Below, in pieces: positions 14,558-22,448 of a stretch of DNA of 23,033 nucleotides. The position numbers were made by a program, and so were the translations under genes. Location: contig CAZMGW010000018.1 of NCBI GenBank assembly GCA_964565935.1, positions 1 through 23,033 on the forward strand, given 5' to 3'. This DNA is from JBAXAM01 sp964565935 (GTDB lineage Bacteria > Pseudomonadota > Gammaproteobacteria > UBA9339). The notes beneath the pieces were generated by a model. It did not search any database and was not told the origin of the DNA. It saw only the letters and a program-made list of their open reading frames with translations. The first letter of the stretch is position 1. Every line of letters starts with the position of its first letter.

Positions 14558-15799
14558 ATGAATTTCATAACAAATAATAGTAAGTTTATCGGGAGTGTTT
14601 TAATTGTCATTGGCACCTCAATAGGTGCGGGAATGCTTGCAATACCTATGGTTAGCGCCGCCTCTGGTTTTTGGCTGGCAGCTTTTTTGTTGATAATCAT
14701 ATGGTTATTGATGACTTTGACAGGTTTGTTGGTGTTAGAAGTCAATTTGGCATTGCCAGAAGGAAAAAATAGTTTTAGCAGCATGGCCGCAGAGACTCTT
14801 GGTGTTGTTGGTAAAGTCACGGCTTGGATATCCTGTTTGTTATTGCTTTATGCTCTAACGGCAGCTTACATAGCTGGCAACGCTTCTTTGTTAACGACCG
14901 CGTTTGAATTTTTCCATATTAATGTTCCGACTTGGGTCAACGCCTTATTGTTTATCTCTGTGTTAGGAGGAGCAGTATTTTGGAGTACCAAGGCGGTCGA
15001 CTACTTAAATCGAGGGTTGATCAGCATTAAAGGTGGGTTGTTGCTGGCGGTATTAATTTTACTGATGCCGCGTATTAATTTAGTGAACATAATCGGCGGG
15101 CAAATTACCGAACAAGGAAAATTCTTGTTGGCAGTCGCCCCCATTTTTTTGTGTTCATTCGGGTTTCATACGGTTATCCCGAGCATAAGAAATTACGTCG
15201 GCAAAGATTCGCGCGCGCTTAAACAAATTATAATTTGTGGGACTTTGGTAACCTTGATCATTTACCTATTTTGGTTGCTAGCATCTTTGGGGACAATGCC
15301 GTTAAAAGGTGAGAATAGCTTCACCAATCTTGCTGCTTCTAAAGGATCAGTGGGGGAGTTCATAAAAAGCATTTGTGCTTTGGCAAATAATCATTGGGTT
15401 ACCGCTGGCATTAATGGCTTTGCTAATATCGCAATGACCACTTCTTTTTTGGGCGTCACTCTCGGGTTGTTTGATTTTTTATCCGACGGGCTAAAGATAC
15501 CTAATACCCGCGTAGGAAGGAGCAAAACGGCATTGTTAACTTTTGTTCCCCCGTTAATATTTGCGCTGTTTTTTCCTAAAGGGTTTATTTTGGCGCTAGG
15601 AAATGCCGCGATTTTTGTGGCTATTTTAGAGATTCTTTTGCCAGCTTTGATGGTTTACAAATTGCGCAAAAGTAAATTATTAAATTCGCCTTATAAAGTT
15701 TGGGGTGGGACAGCTGTGTTGGCGGGGGTTTTTATTGCTGGAGTTGCGATAATATCTTTGCAAATAATGAGTAATTTCAATTTGTTGCAACATATTTAA
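14558..15799 (+). CDS. tyrP: Aromatic amino acid permease (HAAAP family, TyrP/Mtr-like)
   Basis: This is a 413-aa proton symporter with about 11 hydrophobic segments. The N-terminal motif GTSIGAGMLAIPMVSAASGFW (first membrane helix) is the HAAAP hallmark, followed by a second helix with LEVNLALPEG. Later helices include FLCSFGFHTVIPSIRNYVGKD, another family-conserved region. The substrate is probably tyrosine or tryptophan; the two cannot be told apart by eye. The start ATG at 14558 has AAAAGGAT upstream. An upstream in-frame codon at 14501 adds 19 residues that are not part of the fold, so I reject it. The gene lies between two copies of the hairpin/ATPase start, in the same orientation. Confidence 0.92.
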   Translation: MNFITNNSKFIGSVLIVIGTSIGAGMLAIPMVSAASGFWLAAFLLIIIWLLMTLTGLLVLEVNLALPEGKNSFSSMAAETLGVVGKVTAWISCLLLLYALTAAYIAGNASLLTTAFEFFHINVPTWVNALLFISVLGGAVFWSTKAVDYLNRGLISIKGGLLLAVLILLMPRINLVNIIGGQITEQGKFLLAVAPIFLCSFGFHTVIPSIRNYVGKDSRALKQIIICGTLVTLIIYLFWLLASLGTMPLKGENSFTNLAASKGSVGEFIKSICALANNHWVTAGINGFANIAMTTSFLGVTLGLFDFLSDGLKIPNTRVGRSKTALLTFVPPLIFALFFPKGFILALGNAAIFVAILEILLPALMVYKLRKSKLLNSPYKVWGGTAVLAGVFIAGVAIISLQIMSNFNLLQHI

Positions 15800-15836
15800 C
15801 TGAGGTTCCAATTGCTGTATTGAGCGGATCTTGCCC

Positions 15837-15908
15837 GGCTTTTTTGCAGTGCTTTGCGAAAAAGTCTTGACTATTATGCAATCCAGTGCAATCCAGTGCA
15901 AAACAGTC
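15837..15908 (+). repeat. Second copy of the tandem hairpin pair
   Basis: Unit A (15837-15866) has 13 consecutive pairs around the loop TGCT, three of them G-U wobbles. Then comes TT, then unit B (15869-15908). Unit B would be 30 bp but carries a tandem duplication of AATCCAGTGC, making 40 bp. The ATG of the relic follows 2 bp later, as at 13055/13058. Compensatory pair changes versus 12994-13055 (for example pair 5:26, A-T versus T-A; pair 9:22, C-G versus T-A or T-G) argue that the folded form was kept. Confidence 0.8.
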
Positions 15909-15910
15909 GA

Positions 15911-16012
15911 ATGCTGCGCAAACAATATAATAACATTCTCAAATTTTGACTTGCGCAATGCTGCTACTAGCACGGCGGAAGTATTAAGGCTGCTTTCTAA
16001 ATTGCCCTTATA
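15911..16012 (+). pseudogene. Decayed 5' end of an ATPase 2-like gene
   Basis: The first 33 nt match the start of ATPase 2 at 31 of 33 positions (MLRKQYNNILK versus MLRKQYKNILK), then a TGA stops the frame at 15947-15949. The following bases (around AATGCTGCTACTAGCACGG) still align loosely to the P-loop coding region of ATPase 2, with small deletions. After about 16012 no similarity is seen. A TAGAAG/CTTCTA inverted repeat lies at 16011-16032. This is a truncated, frameshifted remnant of a second cassette. Confidence 0.65.
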
Positions 16013-16051
16013 GAAGCCAACGACGACTTCTAAGACGCCCAATCTCGTGAT

Positions 16052-16071
16052 ATTATTGCCCAGACAATAAT
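16052..16071. other. Hairpin upstream of the 589-aa gene
   Basis: ATTATTG and CAATAAT form a perfect 7-bp stem around CCCAGA. It ends 18 nt before the ATG at 16090, beside the candidate ribosome-binding site CAGGATC. It could affect translation of that gene, but nothing shows this. Confidence 0.4.
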
Positions 16072-16089
16072 GATCAGGATCAAATAAAG

Positions 16090-17859
16090 ATGCCGCAAAA
16101 CAATTCTCCGCACGACTTTTATATTCCCGTTATGGGCACAGGATTTACGATTGATTCCCCCCTGTTTGTGGCAAAATATGGGATTTCTTCAGTTATTTCT
16201 TTGGTCGATGATGTTTTAATTGAGCAGATGCGCAAGTTCTGGTGCGAGAAATCTGGTGAGCCGTACGAGCCCATCAATTCACAAGACAAAGACGCCCGCG
16301 CAAAACGCATTACCGCCTATTTAAATCTGATGCAAAAAATAATTGATCAGCAAATCGCAGATATTAAAGCCTCTCCATTTGAACCAAACAGTGAAATCAC
16401 TCGCTATTTCGAAATGCTGCCAAAAAACCAATTAAAACAAAAATATAGTGACATGCTGGTGGAGCATGATTCAGCTAAAAAATTAAATCTTCAAGAGCAG
16501 CTGCGCCAAGCAGTCACCGTCGGCAGCATAGATGTCAACATTATGACCAAGTTGGATTGCCAGAATTATTACAACGGAGAGGCGCTGCCATATGAGTTCA
16601 ACGACGCGGCAGCCGCACTGCGTGGTTATGCCAATAGCGATTTGGATTCTACAGTTGTATTTTCTGCAGGATTTAACCCCCACTTATACGGGTATATATC
16701 TGAATTTAATGATTTTTATCCGGATGCAAACGGCTATATTAAAAAGAAAATTTGCTTAAAAGTGAGCGACTATCGGTCGGCAGCAGTTCAAGGAAAATAT
16801 TTAGCCAAACGCGGTCTTTGGGTCTCGGAATATCGCATTGAATCAGCATTAAATTGCGGGGGGCACGCATTTATTAATGATGGTCAGTTATTGGGACCAA
16901 TTTTGGCAGAATTCAAACAGTACAAAAACGAGTTGATAGAAACGCTGCATGGTTTTTATAAAGGTGCGCTGGAAAAAATTAAAAAACTCTGCCCAGCTAA
17001 TCCGCAAAAAGTAAAGATTACTGCGCAAGGGGGAGTGGGTACCAGCGTCGAACATGAGCTTTTAATTAAGCACTACGATGCAGATGCCGTTGGTTGGGGC
17101 ACGCCATTTTTGTTGGTTCCAGGGGCGACCAGTGTCGATGTGCCGACTTTGGACAAATTAATAAATGCGCAAGAAAAAGATGTTTTTTTGAGTGCCAGCT
17201 CTCCTTTGGGCATCCCATTTTGGAATTTAAAAAATTCTGAAAGTGAAGAAGCACGCTGCGAGCGGATTAAAAATGGAGCACCAGGAAGCTTTTGCGCGAA
17301 GGGCTATCTTAAGTTTAATCAAGAGTTTACCAAAAAACCAATTTGTCGCGCCTCGCGGGAATATCAAAAATTAAAATTGCAGGAATTGGAAAGCAGTAAT
17401 TTACCGTCTGAACAACTAAATGCAATTAAAGAAGATATGCTGAGTAAAGCCTGCATTTGTCACGAGTTGGGCGGGGGAGTGTTGATAAAAGATAATATCG
17501 ACACCAAAATTAAATCCGCGATTTGTCCTGGGCCAAATCTCATAAATTTCAAGAAAATTGCGACTTTAAAAGAAATGATTGATCACATTTACGGGCGTTG
17601 TTCATTGATAGCAAATAATGAACGACCACATGTGTTCATCCGCGAAATTCAACTCCAAATAAATCATTTACTTAATGAGATGAAAAATGCGTCAGCGGGA
17701 TTGCCGGCGAGATCACAGCAAAAACTCGCCGAAGTCAAACAGACCTTGAGCGAAGGCATCGAGTATTACAAGAAATCTGCCAGGGAACTTTTCCAAGAGC
17801 AACAAAACAAATGCTTGCTTAGTCTGCAGGAATTGCAAGACGAGCTTCCTTTGCTTTAA
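16090..17859 (+). CDS. Uncharacterised protein, nitronate monooxygenase-like TIM barrel
   Basis: This is a 589-aa soluble protein. Two segments recall FMN-dependent nitronate monooxygenases: NCGGHAF (255-261, compare the GGH of that family) and ITAQGGVGTSVEHELLIKHY followed by DADAVGWGTPFL (310-341). The latter resembles the GGI...GAD.V..GT.F phosphate-binding region. The first 130 residues and the region after 380 have no such match. The C-terminal third carries Cys390, 402, 419, 455, 457 and 479, with CICHELGGG and AICPGPN, which might hold a metal or Fe-S centre. The last 60 residues look coiled-coil. Fold and FMN binding are inference; the substrate is unknown. The ATG has AGGA 12 nt upstream. 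It converges with ATPase 3, with overlapping stop codons. Confidence 0.6.
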   Translation: MPQNNSPHDFYIPVMGTGFTIDSPLFVAKYGISSVISLVDDVLIEQMRKFWCEKSGEPYEPINSQDKDARAKRITAYLNLMQKIIDQQIADIKASPFEPNSEITRYFEMLPKNQLKQKYSDMLVEHDSAKKLNLQEQLRQAVTVGSIDVNIMTKLDCQNYYNGEALPYEFNDAAAALRGYANSDLDSTVVFSAGFNPHLYGYISEFNDFYPDANGYIKKKICLKVSDYRSAAVQGKYLAKRGLWVSEYRIESALNCGGHAFINDGQLLGPILAEFKQYKNELIETLHGFYKGALEKIKKLCPANPQKVKITAQGGVGTSVEHELLIKHYDADAVGWGTPFLLVPGATSVDVPTLDKLINAQEKDVFLSASSPLGIPFWNLKNSESEEARCERIKNGAPGSFCAKGYLKFNQEFTKKPICRASREYQKLKLQELESSNLPSEQLNAIKEDMLSKACICHELGGGVLIKDNIDTKIKSAICPGPNLINFKKIATLKEMIDHIYGRCSLIANNERPHVFIREIQLQINHLLNEMKNASAGLPARSQQKLAEVKQTLSEGIEYYKKSARELFQEQQNKCLLSLQELQDELPLL

Positions 17860-19001
17860 ATTGTAGAGTTCGTTAAATAGTCAACCAAGCCAACTGCGCG
17901 GATGGTTTTGGTTATTGGAAAATTGCCGCGTGCTGGAAAGATGATAGTTAAAGCATCTAATTGCAAATCTTCTAAGGCGATTTGCATCGATTTTGTCGTT
18001 CGGGGTTGATCAGAATATTTAAACTCGAAGCCAAGCCGTTTGCCATTTTGTACTAATAATAAATCTAGTTCAGCTCCGCCGTGCGTTGCCCAAAAAAAAC
18101 ATTCTTCTGGGGTTGCTTGATGCAAGCGAATAATTTCTTCTAAAGCAAAACCTTCCCACGATAAGCCTAACTTCGGGTTATTTTGCAACTGTTGCCATTC
18201 CTCTATGCCTAGTAAAAAATGGAAAATGCCAGTATCGCGAAAATAAATTTTTGGCGCTCTGACTTGGCGTTTTTTGATATTAACAAACCATGGTGCTAGC
18301 TGCCTTATCATAAAAACACCACTTAAAATATCCACATAGTGTTGTCCTGTGGGTTGACTAATGCTCATAGAGTTGGCTATTTCTGTGGCATTAAAAGTAC
18401 AACCATGATAATGAGTTAGCATCAACCAGAAACGTCGCAACATTGGCGGCGAAACATTGATACCAAAACTGGGAATATCTTGTTCCAAAAAAGTTTGCAC
18501 ATAATTTTTTCGCCAACGCCAACTATCAGTATTGTTCGATGCTAGATAAGATTTTGGAAATCCGCCACGCAACCAAAGTTGTGTTAACTCACCTACTTCA
18601 GGATAAGAAAAGGGAGTTAATTCAATGTGTGCTATACGGCCGGCTAAAGTTTCTGAAGATTGACGAATCAAGTCGCGTGAAGCACTGCCCAAAATAAGAA
18701 ACTGTGCTTTATTGTCTTCACGATCTGCTAAGACCCGCAAGAAAGGAAACAATTCTGGCCTTCTTTGGATCTCGTCAATAATAATCAGGCCAGATAAATT
18801 AGCCAAAGCCAGCTTCGGATTTTCTAGTTTCGCTAAATCCGTAGGGTCTTCTAAATCAAAAATACAGACTGGGGTTTTTAATGTAGATGCGTATTGCTTA
18901 GCAAGGGTGGTTTTGCCGCATTGTCTTGGTCCGAGAATAGCCACAATTGGGTGATTAATGAAAGCTTCGGTAATTAAATTTTTATATTTTAAGCGTTCCA
19001 T
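17856..19001 (-). CDS. AAA ATPase with DUF4143 domain (ATPase 3)
   Basis: This is an intact 381-aa protein. Walker A is GPRQCGKT (24-31), Walker B LIIIDEIQ (73-80), sensor FLILGSASRDLI. A winged-helix segment (FNATEIANSMSISQPTGQHYVDIL) and a DUF4143 end with AELDLLLVQNGKRLGFEFK follow; the D...E-x-K pattern suggests a PD-(D/E)XK nuclease-like fold. It belongs to the same broad family as ATPase 2 but is clearly diverged. The ATG at 19001 has AAGGAT about 12 nt upstream, inside one arm of the 45-bp palindrome at 19011-19055, so hairpin formation could hide the ribosome-binding site. Its stop overlaps that of the convergent 589-aa gene by 4 bp. Confidence 0.93.
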   Translation of the reverse strand: MERLKYKNLITEAFINHPIVAILGPRQCGKTTLAKQYASTLKTPVCIFDLEDPTDLAKLENPKLALANLSGLIIIDEIQRRPELFPFLRVLADREDNKAQFLILGSASRDLIRQSSETLAGRIAHIELTPFSYPEVGELTQLWLRGGFPKSYLASNNTDSWRWRKNYVQTFLEQDIPSFGINVSPPMLRRFWLMLTHYHGCTFNATEIANSMSISQPTGQHYVDILSGVFMIRQLAPWFVNIKKRQVRAPKIYFRDTGIFHFLLGIEEWQQLQNNPKLGLSWEGFALEEIIRLHQATPEECFFWATHGGAELDLLLVQNGKRLGFEFKYSDQPRTTKSMQIALEDLQLDALTIIFPARGNFPITKTIRAVGLVDYLTNSTI

Positions 19002-19010
19002 GGCGACATG

Positions 19011-19055
19011 TTATCCTTGAAAATACAAAATGTCACTTTGTTTTTTCAAGGATAA
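19011..19055. repeat. 45-bp palindrome upstream of ATPase 3
   Basis: Two 19-bp arms (19011-19029 and 19037-19055) match at 18 of 19 positions around a 7-nt centre (ATGTCAC). The arms begin TTATCCTTGAAAA and end TTTTCAAGGATAA. The element ends 9 bp before the ATPase 3 start codon and contains its AAGGAT ribosome-binding site. A dimeric repressor site, an RNA switch or a REP-like element are all possible. Confidence 0.85.
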
Positions 19056-19105
19056 TTGAGCTAAATGGTCTTTGTTTGGATGTGGCAGCTGAACAGCCGC
19101 GCTTG

Positions 19106-20207
19106 TTAACCAATCCCTTGTCTCAAGGCCTCCTTGATAAAAAAATCTAACCCCCCGTCCAAAACCGGCTGGGGATTGCGAGTTTCTATGCCGGTGCGCA
19201 GGTCTTTAACGCGAGAATCATCTAAAACGTAAGATCGAATTTGACTTCCCCAGGCAATGTCCATTTTTGTCGACGCCAAAGCCTCATGCGCCGCTTGTTT
19301 TTTGCGTAACTCCAATTCATAAAGCCGAGAGCGAAGCTGCTGCATCGCTTGGGCGCGATTTTGATGCTGCGAACGCCCGCTTTGGCATTGAACAATAATC
19401 CCAGTCGGGTTGTGCTTAATGCGAATCGCGGAATCGGTCTTGTTTACGTGTTGTCCTCCGGCGCCTTGGGCCCGATAGGTGTCAATGCGAAGATCTGCTG
19501 GATTAATTTCAATTTCAATATTGTCATCTACTTCGGGATAAACAAAAACTGATGCAAATGAAGTGTGGCGTTTGTTATTGGTGTCGAAAGGGGATTTGCG
19601 GACCAAGCGATGAACGCCGGCTTCTGTGCGCAGCCAGCCGTAAGCGTAATCGCCAATAAATTTAATAGTGGCGCTTTTTATCCCAGCAACTTCACCGGGA
19701 GATACTTCAAGTAGTTGTGGGTCAAACCCGTGTTGATCGCCAAAGCGTAAATACATGCGCAGTAACATTTCTGCCCAGTCCTGTGCCTCGGTTCCGCCGG
19801 CTCCTGATTGAATGTCCATATAAGCGCAATGTTTGTCCATCGGGCCAGAGAACATTTTTTGGAATTCCATTGTTTCTACTTGGTCGGATAATTTTGTAAT
19901 ATCTTTTTCAAGTTCATTAATGGTTTGCTCGTCATTTTCGCTTATCGCGAGCTGTAATAATTCATCTGTGTCCGCAAACCAATCGGTCATTGTATCTATT
20001 TGTTTTATAGTGTTTTCTAGAAGCGCGCGTTCTTTGCCCAGAGCTTGGGTTTTTTGAGGGTCACCCCAGATTTTTGGGTTTTCTAAGTCAGAGAGTATTG
20101 TGGCAAGGCGGTTTTTTTTATTTTCATAGTCAAAGATACCCCCGAAGGTCGTGGAGACGCTTTTGGAGATCATGAAAAATATTTAAAAGTGTGCTAGTGT
20201 CGATCAT
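19106..20207 (-). CDS. prfB: Peptide chain release factor 2, with programmed +1 frameshift
   Basis: RF2 ends translation at UGA and UAA. The first frame starts with ATG at 20207 (GGAAAG 5 nt upstream) and encodes 25 residues ending LHDLRGYL before an in-frame TGA (20130-20132). A +1 shift on CTTTGAC continues at DYENKKNRLAT to the stop at 19106, giving about 366 aa (E. coli 365). The specificity tripeptide SPF (205-207) and catalytic GGQ (250-252) are present at E. coli numbering. Residue 246 is Ala, the common, more active state, unlike Thr in E. coli K-12. lysS, the usual neighbour, is absent. Divergent M23 gene upstream. A naive annotation would give a 355-aa protein with a false start. 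Confidence 0.97.
20129..20143 (-). promoter_or_regulatory. prfB recoding site
   Basis: The sequence reads GGGGG-TAT-CTT-TGA-C. The internal Shine-Dalgarno-like GGGGG is 3 nt before the slippery CTT, the same spacing as in E. coli. The UGA stop is the very codon RF2 reads, so low RF2 permits the shift and gives autoregulation. Confidence 0.95.
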
Positions 20208-20321
20208 GGTTACTTTCCGGAATGGAATTTTATTGAAGTAAGTTAGGTTATTTGGTGGCTTTTGTCTAGTGCGCAAGAGTTGCTTGTTCAAAAATCCAGC
20301 AAAATCAGTCACGTAAAGGGA

Positions 20322-20349
20322 TTGAATTTTAATCTATTTTTGGTAGAAT
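20322..20349 (+). promoter_or_regulatory. Promoter of the M23 peptidase gene
   Basis: TTGAAT (20322-20327) and TAGAAT (20344-20349) are 16 bp apart, with TG-G immediately before the -10, giving an extended -10. It lies 33 nt before the TTG start at 20383. Confidence 0.6.
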
Positions 20350-20382
20350 ACCTCGTCCATAGATCATTTCCGGGGATCAGAT

Positions 20383-21837
20383 TTGAATTATATAGCGCAC
20401 GCACATAACAAGATAAAAAAACTTTGGTCCCATCGCCGCGACCCCAGAGTGCTTTATGGTCTATCTGTTGTCATGTTTGTTTTTGGTTTGATTATTGGGG
20501 CCAACTTTTTTGGAAAAGACAACAGTAGCTCCCAAATTGAGGTGGCTATCATCGATCAGGATGCGCAACCTCAGGATCAACTTCTGGATCAACCGCAGCC
20601 GGCATCCCAAGAACAAGAATCCCAGCAACCTCTGGTGCAAGATCAACCACAAGCCTCATCTGTGACAACCAGTCAAGTTAGCGTGCCACAACACCCGGTT
20701 GATAACACTAAATCTTTTAATGCAACAGTGCGCCAAAAAGATACGTTAACAAAAATTTTTAAGCGCAATGGCCTGGATATTAAAGACGCAAAATCTATTC
20801 TTAATTTAAAGCAAGCGAAGTCCTTAAGGCAATTGCGTGCCGGGAAAAAAATAAATTTAACAACTGAAAAAACTAAAACCGGCATAAAACTAAAGAAGCT
20901 GGTTTATGTGATAAATGAGCTGGATACTTTGACCGTTGTTGCTCATAATAAGGGCTGGTCTGCTAAAATAAAACACATTAAACCGACTGTTAAATTAAGT
21001 TATGCTTCAGCAACAGTTCGCGGTTCTGTTTATACGGCTGCTAGTAAAAATGGGGTTCCGCGCAAAGTGGTAGCTCAGTTGGCAAATATCTTCAGCAAAA
21101 AAGCTAATTTTAAAAAGATGAGAGCCGGAGATCATTTTGCTGTGGTTTACAAAGAACTTATTGCTAATGGTAAAAAAATTAAAGATGGCGAAGTTGTTGC
21201 GGCTGAGCTTGTGCATAATAAGAAAGTGCATCGTATGATTGCTTTTACTGATCCCAAGGGTAATACAGATTACTACACTCCGAACGGTTACAATAGTAAG
21301 GCTCCATTTGCGCGTTGTCCTTTAACAAGTTATGACCGTATTGGTTCGCGTTTTTCTTTAAGCCGTTATCATCCAATACTCGCTTTTTCACGTCCGCATT
21401 TGGGTGTTGATTTTGTTGCGCGCTCAGGAACACCAATAAAAGCCACAAGTAATGGCAAAATTGAGTTTGTTGGAACCAGAGGCGGTTATGGGCGCACGGT
21501 TATAATAAAAAAAGATATCTACAAAACTTTGTATGCTCATTTGTCTCGTTTTGCCGGTGATATTCATGCAGGTAGTTATGTTAAACAGGGTCAGGTTATA
21601 GGCTATGTTGGAGCAAGTGGTTTGGCAACGGGATCACATTTGCACTATGAATTTCATGTCAACGGTGTTCACCGCGACCCGTTAAGTGTTAAATTGCCAG
21701 AAGGAGAAATGATTGCTCCAGAATATCGTAAGCAGTTTTTTGCTCTTTCAAAGAGAATGCTTGCGCAGTTAGATTTGCACAAGAGTGATCGTAGAATGTT
21801 GGCGATGAATAGTAATATTCAAGAAAGCAAAAGTTGA
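20383..21837 (+). CDS. mepM: M23 peptidoglycan endopeptidase, MepM-like
   Basis: This is a 484-aa envelope protein. One membrane anchor is at about 24-43, followed by a Gln/Pro-rich linker (60-95), a LysM/OapA-like region (about 112-190) and a second middle domain. The M23 domain is at about 310-440. Zinc ligands His339 and Asp343 (HLGVD) and His421 (HLH, 419-421) are present, with the active-site His386 (YAHLS). It likely cleaves cross-links in periplasmic peptidoglycan. The start is TTG with GGGGAT upstream; the next ATG lies inside the membrane segment, so TTG fits best. It is divergent from prfB and upstream of the rRNA operon. M23 proteins of this architecture often neighbour tyrS, but tyrS is absent here. 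Confidence 0.92.
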   Translation: MNYIAHAHNKIKKLWSHRRDPRVLYGLSVVMFVFGLIIGANFFGKDNSSSQIEVAIIDQDAQPQDQLLDQPQPASQEQESQQPLVQDQPQASSVTTSQVSVPQHPVDNTKSFNATVRQKDTLTKIFKRNGLDIKDAKSILNLKQAKSLRQLRAGKKINLTTEKTKTGIKLKKLVYVINELDTLTVVAHNKGWSAKIKHIKPTVKLSYASATVRGSVYTAASKNGVPRKVVAQLANIFSKKANFKKMRAGDHFAVVYKELIANGKKIKDGEVVAAELVHNKKVHRMIAFTDPKGNTDYYTPNGYNSKAPFARCPLTSYDRIGSRFSLSRYHPILAFSRPHLGVDFVARSGTPIKATSNGKIEFVGTRGGYGRTVIIKKDIYKTLYAHLSRFAGDIHAGSYVKQGQVIGYVGASGLATGSHLHYEFHVNGVHRDPLSVKLPEGEMIAPEYRKQFFALSKRMLAQLDLHKSDRRMLAMNSNIQESKS

Positions 21838-22061
21838 TTTATCCCGAGATTTGAAGGCGTTGCTATTCTCTCAATCATAAAGCCTTGGATTTTTGTGGTC
21901 CATCCTCATATATCTAAAGTATGTCGAACAGGTTCTTAGAGCCAATTTAGAGGTCTTCTTGCTTGTTGGTGATCTTGTTTGCGGTAGCTTTATGGCTTAT
22001 GGGGCGGTATTGTTGTGAGTCTGGAAGTTTTTTACTATGTTTCTGTAAATATAAAAACCCC
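21838..22061. other. Gap after the M23 gene, no gene seen
   Basis: No credible reading frame, tRNA or clear terminator is visible between the peptidase stop and the first candidate rRNA promoter. The sequence is mildly U-rich. Confidence 0.5.
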
Positions 22062-22115
22062 TGCTATAATTATTTGTCATTGTTGTTGCAATTGATATTT
22101 AGTTTGTTATAGAAT
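22062..22115 (+). promoter_or_regulatory. Two candidate upstream rRNA promoters
   Basis: TGCTATAAT (22062-22070) is an extended -10 with a perfect TATAAT. Downstream, TTGCAA (22086-22091) and TAGAAT (22110-22115) are 18 bp apart. Both face the 16S gene. They may add to the main promoter at 22212, as tandem P1/P2 promoters do in many rrn operons. Confidence 0.45.
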
Positions 22116-22211
22116 CACGTTCCTTTTTGAAACAGCTGTGGTTGGGATATTTTTTGATAATATGTTGATTGTAAACAAGTTAAATAAAGTAAAAAATTTT
22201 CTTTAAAGTTG

Positions 22212-22239
22212 TTGACTTAAGTTATTAAATCAGTAGAAT
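22212..22239 (+). promoter_or_regulatory. Main rRNA operon promoter
   Basis: TTGACT (22212-22217) and TAGAAT (22234-22239) are 16 bp apart. An A/T-only tract (about 22180-22208) precedes the -35 and fits an UP element. The start would be just before the boxB hairpin. Confidence 0.7.
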
Positions 22240-22250
22240 GCACGATCTTG

Positions 22251-22313
22251 CCTGTCTGTACAGGATTGCTCTTTAAATTTATAAATACGAAAAAACAATT
22301 TGTGTGGGTACTC
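22251..22313 (+). promoter_or_regulatory. rRNA antitermination leader (boxB, boxA, boxC)
   Basis: A CCTGT/ACAGG hairpin (22251-22264) is followed after 2 nt by TGCTCTTTAAA (22267-22277), which matches boxA. TGTGTGGGTACTC (22301-22313) matches boxC. Their order is the same as in the E. coli rrn leader, where Nus factors assemble to prevent termination. A further stem TTGTGAGAG/CTTTCACAA lies just before the mature 16S. Confidence 0.85.
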
Positions 22314-22448
22314 ATGATGATATGTTTTATAAGCATTAATTATCGTTATGAGTGACCTGAACAATTCCAAAAGAATTATACAGTAATTCATTTCGAGCCA
22401 AAATTTTGTGAGAGTTGACGCAAGAAGACTTTCACAATACAAGCTTCT

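Noticed and set aside
15680..16042. 120-aa minus-strand open frame
   Set aside because: It is antisense to the end of the permease, the hairpin units and the ATPase relic; its resemblance to the 371-aa frame's N-terminus comes from the shared repeat.
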